From contig NZ_CP108644.1 in NCBI RefSeq assembly GCF_041435495.1, forward strand, positions 7,053,501 through 7,117,500: 64,000 nucleotides of DNA, written 5' to 3'. Below are positions 51,541 to 59,908 of the stretch, piece by piece (positions within the stretch are counted from its first letter, which is position 1; the number at the start of each line of letters is the position of its first letter). Origin of the DNA: Streptomyces sp. NBC_01116 (lineage in GTDB: Bacteria > Actinomycetota > Actinomycetes > Streptomycetales > Streptomycetaceae). The notes under the pieces are model-generated. The model worked only from the letters and a program-made list of their open reading frames with translations. It ran no database searches and was not told the DNA's origin. A program made the position numbers and the translations under genes.

Positions 51541-52806
51541 GTGAACACAGCGACAGCTCCAGCCGTGAAGAAGGCCGTCCCGCCCGCGGTGTACGTCCTC
51601 GCCGCCGGGGTGTTCGCGATGGTGACCAGCGAGTTCACCGTCGCAGGCCTCATGCCCCAGCTCGCGGAAGGCCTCGGTACCGGGATCCCGCAGATCGGCT
51701 ACCTCGTGACGATCTTCGCCGTCGCAATGGCCGTCGGAGGCCCACTGCTCACCTATGCCCTGCTCAAGGTTCCGCCGAAGAGCGCGCTCATGGCCATCTT
51801 CGCGGTCTTCCTCGTCGGCAACGTCATCGCAGCGCTCGCGACCGGGTATCCGATGATGGTCCTCGCCCGGATCATCAGCGGGGCCGCCGCGCAGGCGTTC
51901 TTCGGTATCGCGGTCTCGATGGGCGTCCAATTGGTCGACGAGCGGGTGCGTGGACGCGCGGTCGCTGTCGTCATGAACGGGCTGATGCTCGGGACTCTGC
52001 TCGGCCTGCCGCTCGCGATCTTCGTCGGTGGCCGGTTCGGCTGGCAGACCGCGTTCTGGACGATCTCAGCGATCACCCTGGTCGCCGCCATCCTGACGCT
52101 GGCCTTCGTGTCGAACCCCGCCGCACCGGCCGGCGGCGGTGTTGAGCCTGCCGCATCGACCCGTTCGGATGTGGCTGTGCTGCGAAAGCCCCAGTTCTTG
52201 CTCGCCCTCGCCTCCAGCACGCTCATCATCGGAGCGACGTTCTCGGTATTCAGCTTCCTCACCCCGATCCTCACCGAAGTCACCGGCTTCTCGGACAGCC
52301 TCGTGCCCGTTCTCGTGCTCGTCTACGGAGCGGCGACCCTGGTGGGGAATCTCGTCGTCGGCCGCCTGGCCGACAAGCACACGATCTCCACGCTCCTGTT
52401 CGGCACCGCGCTGAACGCCCTCTTCCTCACCGGCTTCGCGCTCTTCACCGACATTCCGTCACTGGCGCTGGTGTTCATGCTCGGCATCGGCCTGGTCGGC
52501 GTCACCATGAACCCCGCCATGGCTGTCCGCATCCAGCGTGCAGGAAGCACCGCACCACTGGTGAACACGATCCACGGCTCGTTCATCACCCTCGGCGTCA
52601 TCATCGGGTCGGCCGTCGGCTCCGCGCTCATTCCGCTGCACGGCTTGCGAGCACCGGTCGTCCTCGGGGTCGGCCTGGCAGTCCTGGCAATCGCCGCCAT
52701 CCTGCCCGCCCTGGCCAGCCCGTACTTGCGACGCGGTGCACCCGATGACGCGTCAGAAGCGGAATCGGACCGGTCCGTCCTGTCTGCCTTGACCTCAGAC
52801 ATCTGA
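51541..52806 (+). CDS. MFS drug-efflux transporter
   Basis: A 421-residue, twelve-helix MFS exporter. The N-terminal helix has FAMVTSEFTVAGLMPQLA, typical of the DHA1 AraJ/chloramphenicol-type group. The GNLVVGRLADKH loop matches the A-like motif between helices. It starts at GTG. It probably exports a toxic compound sensed by the upstream TetR protein. Confidence 0.9.
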   Translation: MNTATAPAVKKAVPPAVYVLAAGVFAMVTSEFTVAGLMPQLAEGLGTGIPQIGYLVTIFAVAMAVGGPLLTYALLKVPPKSALMAIFAVFLVGNVIAALATGYPMMVLARIISGAAAQAFFGIAVSMGVQLVDERVRGRAVAVVMNGLMLGTLLGLPLAIFVGGRFGWQTAFWTISAITLVAAILTLAFVSNPAAPAGGGVEPAASTRSDVAVLRKPQFLLALASSTLIIGATFSVFSFLTPILTEVTGFSDSLVPVLVLVYGAATLVGNLVVGRLADKHTISTLLFGTALNALFLTGFALFTDIPSLALVFMLGIGLVGVTMNPAMAVRIQRAGSTAPLVNTIHGSFITLGVIIGSAVGSALIPLHGLRAPVVLGVGLAVLAIAAILPALASPYLRRGAPDDASEAESDRSVLSALTSDI

Positions 52807-53227
52807 AGACGCTACGCGCACACGATCCGGACCTCGTTCTCCTGGACGGCAGGCTCGCGGCGTTCCCAGCCCGAGCCAAGGTCTGGTTCGCCGCCCATGG
52901 CATCACCCACATCCACCGTGTGGTCACCGACAACGGTGCGTGCTACCGCTCCGGAGACTTCGCCCGGATCGTGGGCAAGCAGTCCCGGCATCGGAGGACC
53001 AAGCCCCACACACCTCGACACAACGGCAAGGTGGAGCGCCATCTGCGGATCCTGGCCGAAGAACTGCTCTACGCCCGCGACTTCATCAGCGAGGATGGGC
53101 GCTCAGCTGCAATCACGGTCTGGACCATCCACTGCAACTCCCACCGACCACACTCGGGCGCGGGCGGACATACACCAGCATCCGGCTGCGGGAAGACGTC
53201 ACCAACGTCCGCCCCTCATACACCTAG
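52807..53227 (+). pseudogene. Insertion sequence debris with IS481-type integrase core fragment
   Basis: A continuous reading gives the C-terminal half of an IS481-family transposase (RVVTDNGACYRSGDFARIV and HNGKVERHLRILAEELLYAR), beginning directly after the MFS gene without an N-terminus. Near 53170 the frame is broken: the usual ending RLREDVTNVRPSYT appears in another frame. The first 50 bases read KTLRAHDPDLVLLDG, which resembles an IS5-type transposase, so two elements may be joined. It is not functional. Confidence 0.75.
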
Positions 53228-53655
53228 ACCTCGCCGTCCTGGGCCAGCTCCTGCCAGCGAATGCCGCGCAGCGCGAGGTCCGCGTCCTCGCCCGACGGGA
53301 CGTCCAAGCCGGTCTGGAACCAGACCACCGTGAGAGTGGAACGCTGCAGCCCCGAGTCCAGCTCGGGGGCGACCGGTGTCGAGCGGAAGAAGCCGATGCA
53401 GGCGACGGAAGGCAGCACCTCGACGGGACCGAAGCCGCCGGGAGCCTCGTCCGGGTACTCGCGAGGCGGCGGAACCAGATGGACCGGCGTGGACGGAAAC
53501 GCGTGTTCAGCCTGCTGCTGGAGGCTGCTGACCTTCATGTCATTGAGGAGCTTGCACGGGTAGCCCTCCAGGAAGCCTCCGTAGGTCGAAGACATCCGCA
53601 GCTCGGTGAGCTCGATGGAACGGCCTGATGAGAGGGCTATGTGGCTGAGCGTCAT
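53224..53655 (-). CDS. Hypothetical protein
   Basis: A 143-residue protein with an N-terminal conserved block (GRSIELTELRMSSTYGGFLE, then GYPCKLLNDM) seen in other streptomycete hypothetical genes, and a C-terminal segment with ELDSGLQRSTLTVVWFQTGL. No membrane segment or signal peptide is seen. It overlaps the end of the IS debris by four bases on the opposite strand. Function unknown. Confidence 0.65.
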   Translation of the reverse strand: MTLSHIALSSGRSIELTELRMSSTYGGFLEGYPCKLLNDMKVSSLQQQAEHAFPSTPVHLVPPPREYPDEAPGGFGPVEVLPSVACIGFFRSTPVAPELDSGLQRSTLTVVWFQTGLDVPSGEDADLALRGIRWQELAQDGEV

Positions 53656-53715
53656 GCGGGCACCCTAGCCGCGCGCTTCACGTCCGATACACGGCCTGGC
53701 CCTTCAGGGGGCGGC

Positions 53716-53961
53716 TCAGTCCTGGGAGGCGTACGCGAGGAAGTGGCTCCAGGTGGTCGGTGTCAGGGCGAGCTGTGGGCTCTCATCGAGCTTGGAGTCT
53801 CGGACGTGGACGGTGGAGGGGCAGGTGGCGACCTCGACGCAGGAGTCGCCTTCGGCGCTGCTGTAGCTCGACTTGTGCCACTCCAGGCCGACCTCGACGC
53901 AGGAGTCGCCGTCGCCGCCGCTGTAGCTGCTCTTGAACCAGGCCAGGGGTGTGGTGCTCAT
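53716..53961 (-). CDS. DUF397 protein, two repeats
   Basis: An 81-residue protein with two DUF397-like units (WFKSSYSGGDGDSCVEV and WHKSSYSSAEGDSCVEV) and an HVRDSKLDESPQL tail. DUF397 proteins are partners of HTH/DUF5753 regulators in streptomycetes. The start overlaps the stop of the upstream regulator fragment by four bases. It is a near-duplicate of the gene at 55534. Confidence 0.8.
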   Translation of the reverse strand: MSTTPLAWFKSSYSGGDGDSCVEVGLEWHKSSYSSAEGDSCVEVATCPSTVHVRDSKLDESPQLALTPTTWSHFLAYASQD

Positions 53962-54266
53962 CTCGCTCCTCGCATCCGCCGCATCAGGCTCTGGGAGTCG
54001 TCCACCGAGAGAGCCTGTGAACGCATCCTGGCACACCGCATCTGGACGACGCTGACCACTTTGGGGGCGGAGACGACCTGCCCGTACATCTGCCCTTCCA
54101 CGTAGCCGAACCACTGGTGCTCCGGCATCTCCAGCAGTTGCATGGGCCCGTCGATGGCCACGTGGTGGTGCCGTACCAAAGGCATGATCTGGACCTCCAC
54201 ATTGCGCAGCTCGGACAGACGGAGGATGTGGCCTAGCAGCTCCCTCGTAACCTCTTCGCCGCCCAA
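53958..54266 (-). pseudogene. Truncated XRE/DUF5753 regulator
   Basis: About 100 C-terminal residues of a DUF5753 regulator (GGEEVTRELLGHILRLSELR, IMPLVRHHH, SLMRRMRGAR) are kept; the N-terminal HTH is missing. The break point is near 54246-54266, where the sequence continues instead as a DsbA-like gene read on the other strand. The intact version is at 55776. Confidence 0.85.
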
Positions 54267-54537
54267 CCCGCCGAGGACGACGACGCCTTCGCCGACACCG
54301 GTGTCCTGCTGCGCCTGGCCGAGGAGGTCGACGGACTGCGCGGTCCCGACTTCGACCGCAAGGTGACCGAGGGCTTCTACCTGCCTGGGCCCGCCGTGTC
54401 CCGTCGGCTTCGAGACCAGTGGGGTCACCGGCACGCCCACCGTGGTCTTCGACGGCCGCCCCGTCACCGTCACCAACCCCCTGGGTTACGCGGTGACGAC
54501 CCCCGAGGCGTTCCTCGCCGAGCTGAACCTGGACTGA
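54246..54537 (+). pseudogene. Broken DsbA-like thiol oxidoreductase fragment
   Basis: Reading to the right, the first part RNLFAAQPAEDDDAFADTGV leads into GPDFDRKVTEGFYLP, then the frame shifts to GVTGTPTVVFDGRPVTVTNP and LGYAVTTPEAFLAELNLD. These match the C-terminal half of DsbA/thioredoxin_4 proteins. The N-terminal half and the CxxC site are absent and a frameshift is present. It meets the truncated regulator at a shared stretch (CCTCTTCGCCGCCCAA), a likely recombination point. Confidence 0.75.
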
Positions 54538-54739
54538 CGGCGCCCGCCGGGTTCTCCCGGGGCCCGCACACGGCTTCCCGCGTTTGCCGCGTTCTTCCGT
54601 GGGACAGGACTGTCCTGCGTCATGTGTGTGACGTCCGGCCGCAGCCATACCCAGGGCGGATATGGGTGAGTGAGCCGCTGCTTCGCGCGGCTCCGGTGCC
54701 TCGCTGGTTCACCGGTCCATCCCTGGAGAGGATCCCCGT

Positions 54740-55468
54740 ATGAGCAGGCGATACAGAACGCGCATAGGGTTCAGCGCGGCTGTTGCGATGCTGATGGCGT
54801 CGCTCGCGTTACCGCAGGCGTCCGCGCAGGCAGCAGACTCAGGGAGCCGCTGTTCCGGGGGTTACGTGGCCCTGACCTTCGACGACGGCCCGACGGACCG
54901 CACGACCGCGTACCTGAAGGCGCTGCGGGACGCCGGACGGGTCAGGGCGACGTTCTTCGTGACCGGCACACTGGCCGACGGGCAGCGGGCCGGGACGCGG
55001 CGGATCGTCGCCGAGGGCCATCAGGTCGGGAACCACTCCTACACCCACCCCGATCTCGTACAGCTCGACGCGGCCACCGCGTTCGCCGAACTCCGCGACA
55101 CCAGCCGTGTCGTCCGGACCCAGACGGGCCGTGCGCCCACGCTGTTCCGGCCGCCCTTCGGGAGCACCGACGCACGGACCCGGCGGGACGCGGCCCGCCT
55201 GGGGATGACGGAGGTGATCTGGACGGCCGACACCGTCGACTGGAGCGGTATCCCCACCGAGACGATCGTGGCGAACGCGCTCACCGTGAAGCCGGGCGGC
55301 ATCATCCTGATGCACGACGGTCTGCCGACGACCCTCGCCGCCATCCCGAAGATCGTCCAGGGGCTCGCCGAGCGGGGCTTGTGCCCGGGGCGGATCGTGT
55401 ACTCACCCACACCGGTCGAGGCGTGGCCGGGCCTGACCTTCCACGCCAAGGCAGCGCCCTGGCGCTGA
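54740..55468 (+). CDS. Secreted polysaccharide (peptidoglycan/chitin) deacetylase
   Basis: A 242-residue protein with a Sec signal ending near SAQA and a full NodB domain: TFDDGPTD (motif 1), NHSYTHPDL (motif 2), TLFRPPFGSTD (motif 3), EVIWTADTVDW (motif 4), and IILMHDG (motif 5). All catalytic and metal residues are present. It would deacetylate a wall polymer or chitooligosaccharide outside the cell. It lies between the two direct repeats, so it may have been carried or preserved with the duplicated module. Confidence 0.92.
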   Translation: MSRRYRTRIGFSAAVAMLMASLALPQASAQAADSGSRCSGGYVALTFDDGPTDRTTAYLKALRDAGRVRATFFVTGTLADGQRAGTRRIVAEGHQVGNHSYTHPDLVQLDAATAFAELRDTSRVVRTQTGRAPTLFRPPFGSTDARTRRDAARLGMTEVIWTADTVDWSGIPTETIVANALTVKPGGIILMHDGLPTTLAAIPKIVQGLAERGLCPGRIVYSPTPVEAWPGLTFHAKAAPWR

Positions 55469-55533
55469 CGTCCGGGCGCCGACGAGACGCCGACCGGGGG
55501 CGGGCGCTGTGCGCTCCACGAGCCGTCCGGGGC

Positions 55534-55779
55534 TCAGCCCCGGGCGGCGTAGGCGAGGAAGTGGCTCCAGGTGGTCGGTGTCAGGGCGAGCTGCGGGCTC
55601 GCGTCGAGCTTGGAGTCGCGGACGTGGACGGTGGAGGGGCAGGTAGCGACCTCGACGCAGTCGCCCGAGGATCCGCTGCTGTAGCTCGACTTGTGCCACT
55701 CCAGGGCGACCTCGACGCATTCGTCACCGGATCCGCTGCTGTAGCTGCTTTTGAACCAGGCCAGGGGTGTGGTGCTCAT
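55534..55779 (-). CDS. DUF397 protein, two repeats (intact module)
   Basis: 81 residues with two KSSYSSGS-type units and the tail HVRDSKLDASPQL. The ATG start overlaps the stop of the upstream HTH/DUF5753 gene by four bases, the usual arrangement for this pair. It is paralogous to the gene at 53716. Confidence 0.85.
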   Translation of the reverse strand: MSTTPLAWFKSSYSSGSGDECVEVALEWHKSSYSSGSSGDCVEVATCPSTVHVRDSKLDASPQLALTPTTWSHFLAYAARG

Positions 55780-56084
55780 CTCGCTCCTCGCATCCGCCGC
55801 ATCAGGCTCTGGGAGTCGTCCAACGAGAGAGCCTGTGAACGCATACTGGCACACCGCATCTGGAGCGCGCTGATCACTTTGGGGGCGGAGACGAACTGCC
55901 CGTGTTCCTGCCCTTCCTGATAGCCGTACCACTGGTGATCAGGGGTCTCCAGCAGTCGCATCGGCCCATGCAGCCCCGCATGGTGATGGCGTACGAGCGG
56001 CATGATCTGGACATCCACATTGCGTAGCTCGGACAGGTCGAGGATGTGGTCGAGCAGTTCCCTGGTGACTTCCTCGCCGCCCAA
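55534..56084. repeat. Direct repeat copy B of the DUF397/DUF5753 module
   Basis: A 551-bp block collinear with 53716-54266, differing by scattered substitutions. Unlike copy A it continues into the whole regulator gene. Confidence 0.8.
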
Positions 56085-56660
56085 GTCCCGGAGGAGTAGA
56101 TGCTCTTCGAGGATGAAGCTGAACGCGGTGTTCGGTCGCTCGCGCAGCAGTTGCTGACGATCCAGCCGAGCCGCGAGCTGGGCCTCGACCTGCTCGTCGG
56201 CGAGCGGCGGCAACTGGTCGGTGAACAAGGTCCGCGCGTACGTGGCCGTCTGCAACAGCCCCGGAATCAACCGGCACTCGTACGTGTACAGACTCAGCGC
56301 CGACAGCTCCAACTCCGCCCACTGCCGGAACCAGCTCGCCAGCCCCTTCCGCCGCGTCAGATGCTTTGCCGCGGCCAGAATCACGCCGAACGCGTCGAGC
56401 AGACTGTCCGCGCGCTCCGCGACGTCCGGAGGCGGGAGCCAGCGGCCCTGCTCGATGGAGGCGACGGTCTCGGGGGAGTACCCGACGAATGGCGCGAACT
56501 GTTCCTGTGTCAGCCGTGCCCGCCTGCGGAAGGTCTTGACCACCTCTCCGAACATCCTGAGGATGTACTGCGGCTCGGGTTCCCCGCCGCTGCGGCCACC
56601 GCCTCCGTTGCCGAACGTCCCGTACGTCGGGCTGTCGATGCTGTCCGTGCCGTCCGTCAT
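55776..56660 (-). CDS. XRE-family regulator with DUF5753 domain
   Basis: A 294-residue protein. The HTH is at about 35-90 (VVKTFRRRARLTQEQFAPFV, then GYSPETVASIEQGRW). The DUF5753 domain has YTYECRLIPGLLQTATYART and LSELRNVDVQIMPLVRHHHA. Such regulators, together with DUF397 proteins, are numerous in streptomycetes and some (BldB/WhiJ-type) affect development. The Gly-rich N-terminus (FGNGGGGRSGGEPEP) is typical. Its promoter region is shared with the divergent ATPase gene. Confidence 0.92.
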   Translation of the reverse strand: MTDGTDSIDSPTYGTFGNGGGGRSGGEPEPQYILRMFGEVVKTFRRRARLTQEQFAPFVGYSPETVASIEQGRWLPPPDVAERADSLLDAFGVILAAAKHLTRRKGLASWFRQWAELELSALSLYTYECRLIPGLLQTATYARTLFTDQLPPLADEQVEAQLAARLDRQQLLRERPNTAFSFILEEHLLLRDLGGEEVTRELLDHILDLSELRNVDVQIMPLVRHHHAGLHGPMRLLETPDHQWYGYQEGQEHGQFVSAPKVISALQMRCASMRSQALSLDDSQSLMRRMRGAR

Positions 56661-56780
56661 GTACGGCCACCTCCCCGTGCGCCTGTCCTGGTTCGCGACC
56701 CGTCCATGCTCACGGAACGTGACCCGTACCGTCTACCCTTCGCGCCCGTACGCTGACTCAGCGTACGGGTTGCTGACCTG

Positions 56781-57275
56781 GTGGGGAGCGGTCGCGGCCC
56801 GGAATCTGGAGGCATGGAAGCGCCTACGACGACCCAACCTCCCGTAACCGTACGTGTGTTCAAGCGTCAATTCGACGCGGATCCACGCGGTGCCCGGCTC
56901 GCCCGCCGCGTCGGGCTCCACAAGCTGCACACCTGGGGCATCCCCTACCTGAGTGACGCCTCGGAGTCGGCGGCCCTGATCATCGGTGAGCTGACGGCCA
57001 ACGCGGCGACCCACGGCCGCGTCCCCGGCCGCGACTTCGAACTGCGCCTGTCCTATCTCCCCGGGGACCCGCAGGTGCCCGGCCTGCTGCGGATCGAGGT
57101 GTCCGACACCCGGGGCGAGTGCCGGCCCCCGGGCCCCGGCGAGGTCGCCGCGCCGGAGGACGGCTCCGACATCGGGCGCGGGCTGCTGATCGTGGACGCC
57201 CTGGCCGACCGCTGGGCCGTTCTCGACCGCAACCCGGGCAAGACGGTCCGGGTGGAGCTGGACCTGCTGTACTGA
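56781..57275 (+). CDS. HATPase domain anti-sigma-factor-like protein (RsbW/SpoIIAB type)
   Basis: About 164 residues. A GHKL ATPase core is visible: ALIIGELTANAATHG (N box), LRIEVSDTRG (G1), and GSDIGRGLLIVDALADRW (G2 region). It is a single-domain serine kinase/anti-sigma-type protein, common beside DUF397/DUF5753 genes in streptomycetes, and may link to a sigma factor or anti-anti-sigma partner elsewhere. The longest frame starts at GTG 56781; ATG 56814 is possible but its GGAGG is only one base away. Confidence 0.88.
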   Translation: MGSGRGPESGGMEAPTTTQPPVTVRVFKRQFDADPRGARLARRVGLHKLHTWGIPYLSDASESAALIIGELTANAATHGRVPGRDFELRLSYLPGDPQVPGLLRIEVSDTRGECRPPGPGEVAAPEDGSDIGRGLLIVDALADRWAVLDRNPGKTVRVELDLLY

Positions 57276-57288
57276 CCCCCGCCCGGGT

Positions 57289-57510
57289 TCAGCGCTGGAT
57301 GCGAACGGATACCCGGACCGTGCCGGTCGTGCTTGCTCCACCCCCGATGGCACCGGCCACGGCCGCTGCGGTCTCGTGGCCGGTCAGGGAGAGGACGACC
57401 ACCGCGACGACGGAGGTGAACCCCGTCAGGGCCGTGAGCCGGCCGAGAAGTCGTACGCGGCGCTGATTGGAGGCGGTGGAGGCGGTGGAGACGGTGGTGC
57501 GTGCGGTCAT
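57289..57510 (-). CDS. Small membrane protein, hypothetical
   Basis: 73 residues with one or two hydrophobic segments (LLGRLTALTGFTSVVAVVVL and TAAAVAGAIGGG). Compatible with a small membrane protein. It is convergent with the ATPase gene and not recognised. Confidence 0.5.
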   Translation of the reverse strand: MTARTTVSTASTASNQRRVRLLGRLTALTGFTSVVAVVVLSLTGHETAAAVAGAIGGGASTTGTVRVSVRIQR

Positions 57511-57687
57511 GGGATTCTTCTCCTCGTCATGGGCAACGGGCCTGATCCGAGTGGACCGCTCACGGTCCGGTCATGACCGATTCCCGGAAGTCCGGGGCGG
57601 CTTCCCGGACACCGCTGGACGTCGCTGGACACGCCTGGACCGCCTCGTGGACCATGGAGGCCGGCAGCGGAGGTGCAGGGGGAGCAC

Positions 57688-59820
57688 ATGGAGACGTGGC
57701 GTCAGTTCCGGTCCGATCTAGCGGAGTTGCTGGCGGCGGGAGGAGTCACCCGTCGCCAGATGCTGGAGGCCGCCGAATCCTCCGCGGCCGGGTCCCGCCG
57801 CGGTGCCGTCCCGGATTTCGCGGCGATCAAACGTTCCACTCTCTACGGCTATCTCAAGGAGAGCGACGACCCGGTCGGCAACGGCGACTGGCATGTCATC
57901 GAGAACGTCCTGCGATGCGTCGCCTCGCTGGCCGAGGCCAATGGGCAGCCCCTCGACATCGACCACCGGTCCTGGGAACGGGACTGGCAACGGCTGGTGG
58001 ACCAGCGGCACACGAGGCGGTCGCCAGGTGAACCGCACAGCTGGATCGGCAGTTGGGACGGAGCCGCCGACGCCGTCCTCGCCCACTCCTCGGCACCGGA
58101 GTTCGCGGTCTGGCCGCAGGGTCGGAGCCGACTCGACCTGCTGTCCCGCGCGGTTGCCGCCCTCAGCTCCGCGTACGAGCCCCACCTGGCGAAGGCAGCC
58201 GCTCAACGGCTGGTCGACGCCGCAGGGGCGGAGTTGGGAGCGGCCGATCCGAAGACCCTGGCCGCCCGGCACGCGCTCGCCTTCTGGACGGGGGAGACCG
58301 GAGACGCAACGCGCGCGCTGGAACTCACCGAGCGTCTGCTGTCCGACTGCCGGGAACACCTGGGCTCCGCACACATCCTCACCCGCCTGGCCGCGCTCCG
58401 CGAGGCCCTGTGGAACTGCTATGCGGGCCACTGGCACGAGGCCAACCGGCGCTACATCGCGGTGGTGAGCGGCGAGGCCGGCCACCCGGACCGGGACCCC
58501 CGCATCTGGCTCCTCGCACGCTGGGGCATGGCGCGCACCGGAGGCCGTACGGGCAACTGGCGCCACGCGGAGGGTGAACTCGCGGACCTCCTGCCCTCGG
58601 TCGTGGAGACCTTCGGTGCGGACCACCCGGCGACCTTCAGCGCGGAAGCCGCCCATGCTTGGGCCGCCGGTCGGTCCGGACGCCCGGCGGAGGCCTGCTC
58701 CCTGCTGGAGAACCTGGCCACCAGGGCCGAAACCGCTCTGGGACCCAACCACCCCATCAGCCTGCGCATCCGCACGGCGTCGGCGCACTGGACCCACGCG
58801 GTCGGCTCGACGGCCGAGGCCCTGCGGATGGCGGCGTCCGCTCGCGAGGCGTGCGATTCGCTGTTGGGGACGGCGCACCCCATCAGCATCCAGGCGGCCG
58901 AGGCGGAGTCGCTCTGCCTCCTGGAGACCGATGCGGAGGCGGGCCGCGCCGGCCTTGCGGACGTGCTGTCCCGCATGCGGCAGCGTCTCGGTCCCGACCA
59001 TCCCCAGACGCTCCAGGCGGCATCGAACCTCGCTGCCGCCCGTGCCACCGCCGACGGTTCTGGCGTCGACCCGGGAGAGTTCGAGAACATCTCCGAGCGC
59101 ATGGGCGACGCCCTCGGAGAGGGGCACCCGAACACCCTTCGCACCCGGGCCAATGTCGCCATCGCCGTCCTGAACAGCCGTGGCCCCGTCGCGGCGCTGC
59201 CCCTCTTCCGCAAGACCTGCTCCGCGTTCCGGAAGGTGCTGGGCGACGACCACCCCGAAACCGTCACGAGCAGGGACCTCCTGGCAGAGGTCGAGGAGCA
59301 GGTCCGGGAGAGCGAGGACGTGCCCCGGGTCCAGCCTGGCCGGCCCTGTCATTCGGGTGGTCCGTCGTACTACACCGGTTTCCACGACGGAGGCGGCCAG
59401 TCGAGCGATCGCGCCGTCAAGTGCGGTGTCGATCCGGTCGTATGGACCCCCACCCGGACCGGCCCCGGAGACCGGGCCGAGGCGGAGCCGGATGACAACC
59501 GGAGTACGCCCCGGGTCCGTCAGAACGGGTTCGACATCCTGGCGGCCGTGGCGTCGCTGCCCGTGAGTACGTGGAGCTACCGGGGCGAGGAGAACGTCCG
59601 GCACCTCGGTCCCATGGCGCAGGACTGGTACGCGGCCTTCGGTCTGGGCCCGGACGACCGGTCGATCCACATGATCGACGCGAACGGCGTGGCGATCGTC
59701 GCGATGCAGGCGCTGCACCGCATGGTGCAGAACCTCCAGCGGGAGGTGGAGAGCCTGCGCGGCGGTCCCGACGCCGCCGAGACGTCGAAGACCCCGGAGG
59801 ACGACAGACGTATGCCTTGA
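57688..59820 (+). CDS. TPR-repeat protein fused to an S74 intramolecular chaperone/auto-cleavage domain
   Basis: About 710 residues. The first ~110 residues are a helical domain with YGYLKESDDPVGNGDWHVIE, like the N-terminal domain of streptomycete STAND/TPR proteins. Residues ~150-530 are repeated TPR-type helices with recurring GADHP, GPNHP, GTAHP and GDDHP ends. After a linker, S573-D574-R-A-V-K578 matches the S-D-x-R-x-K start of peptidase S74 domains, and STWSYRGEENVRHLGPMAQD plus IHMIDANGVAIVAMQALHRM are the domain core. This domain normally folds and then cuts itself from phage tail spikes. A fusion to a cytoplasmic TPR protein is unusual. The ATG at 57688 follows GGGGGAG. Confidence 0.82.
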   Translation: METWRQFRSDLAELLAAGGVTRRQMLEAAESSAAGSRRGAVPDFAAIKRSTLYGYLKESDDPVGNGDWHVIENVLRCVASLAEANGQPLDIDHRSWERDWQRLVDQRHTRRSPGEPHSWIGSWDGAADAVLAHSSAPEFAVWPQGRSRLDLLSRAVAALSSAYEPHLAKAAAQRLVDAAGAELGAADPKTLAARHALAFWTGETGDATRALELTERLLSDCREHLGSAHILTRLAALREALWNCYAGHWHEANRRYIAVVSGEAGHPDRDPRIWLLARWGMARTGGRTGNWRHAEGELADLLPSVVETFGADHPATFSAEAAHAWAAGRSGRPAEACSLLENLATRAETALGPNHPISLRIRTASAHWTHAVGSTAEALRMAASAREACDSLLGTAHPISIQAAEAESLCLLETDAEAGRAGLADVLSRMRQRLGPDHPQTLQAASNLAAARATADGSGVDPGEFENISERMGDALGEGHPNTLRTRANVAIAVLNSRGPVAALPLFRKTCSAFRKVLGDDHPETVTSRDLLAEVEEQVRESEDVPRVQPGRPCHSGGPSYYTGFHDGGGQSSDRAVKCGVDPVVWTPTRTGPGDRAEAEPDDNRSTPRVRQNGFDILAAVASLPVSTWSYRGEENVRHLGPMAQDWYAAFGLGPDDRSIHMIDANGVAIVAMQALHRMVQNLQREVESLRGGPDAAETSKTPEDDRRMP

Positions 59821-59908
59821 GGGCCGGATGGCGTTGCGGCACCCCGGCGACCGCCCGTCACGCCATCACCCCCCGGCCTCTTCCGAGGCGTGGCGGGCCC
59901 CGACCCCC

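Larger units (their letters stand above)
53716..54266. repeat. Direct repeat copy A of the DUF397/DUF5753 module
   Basis: A 551-bp block collinear with 55534-56084, nearly identical. It holds an intact DUF397 gene but only the C-terminal third of the DUF5753 regulator. Confidence 0.8.

Noticed and set aside
53224..53655. Hypothetical protein as part of the IS element
   Set aside because: It is on the opposite strand, resembles free-standing streptomycete proteins and shows no transposase motif.
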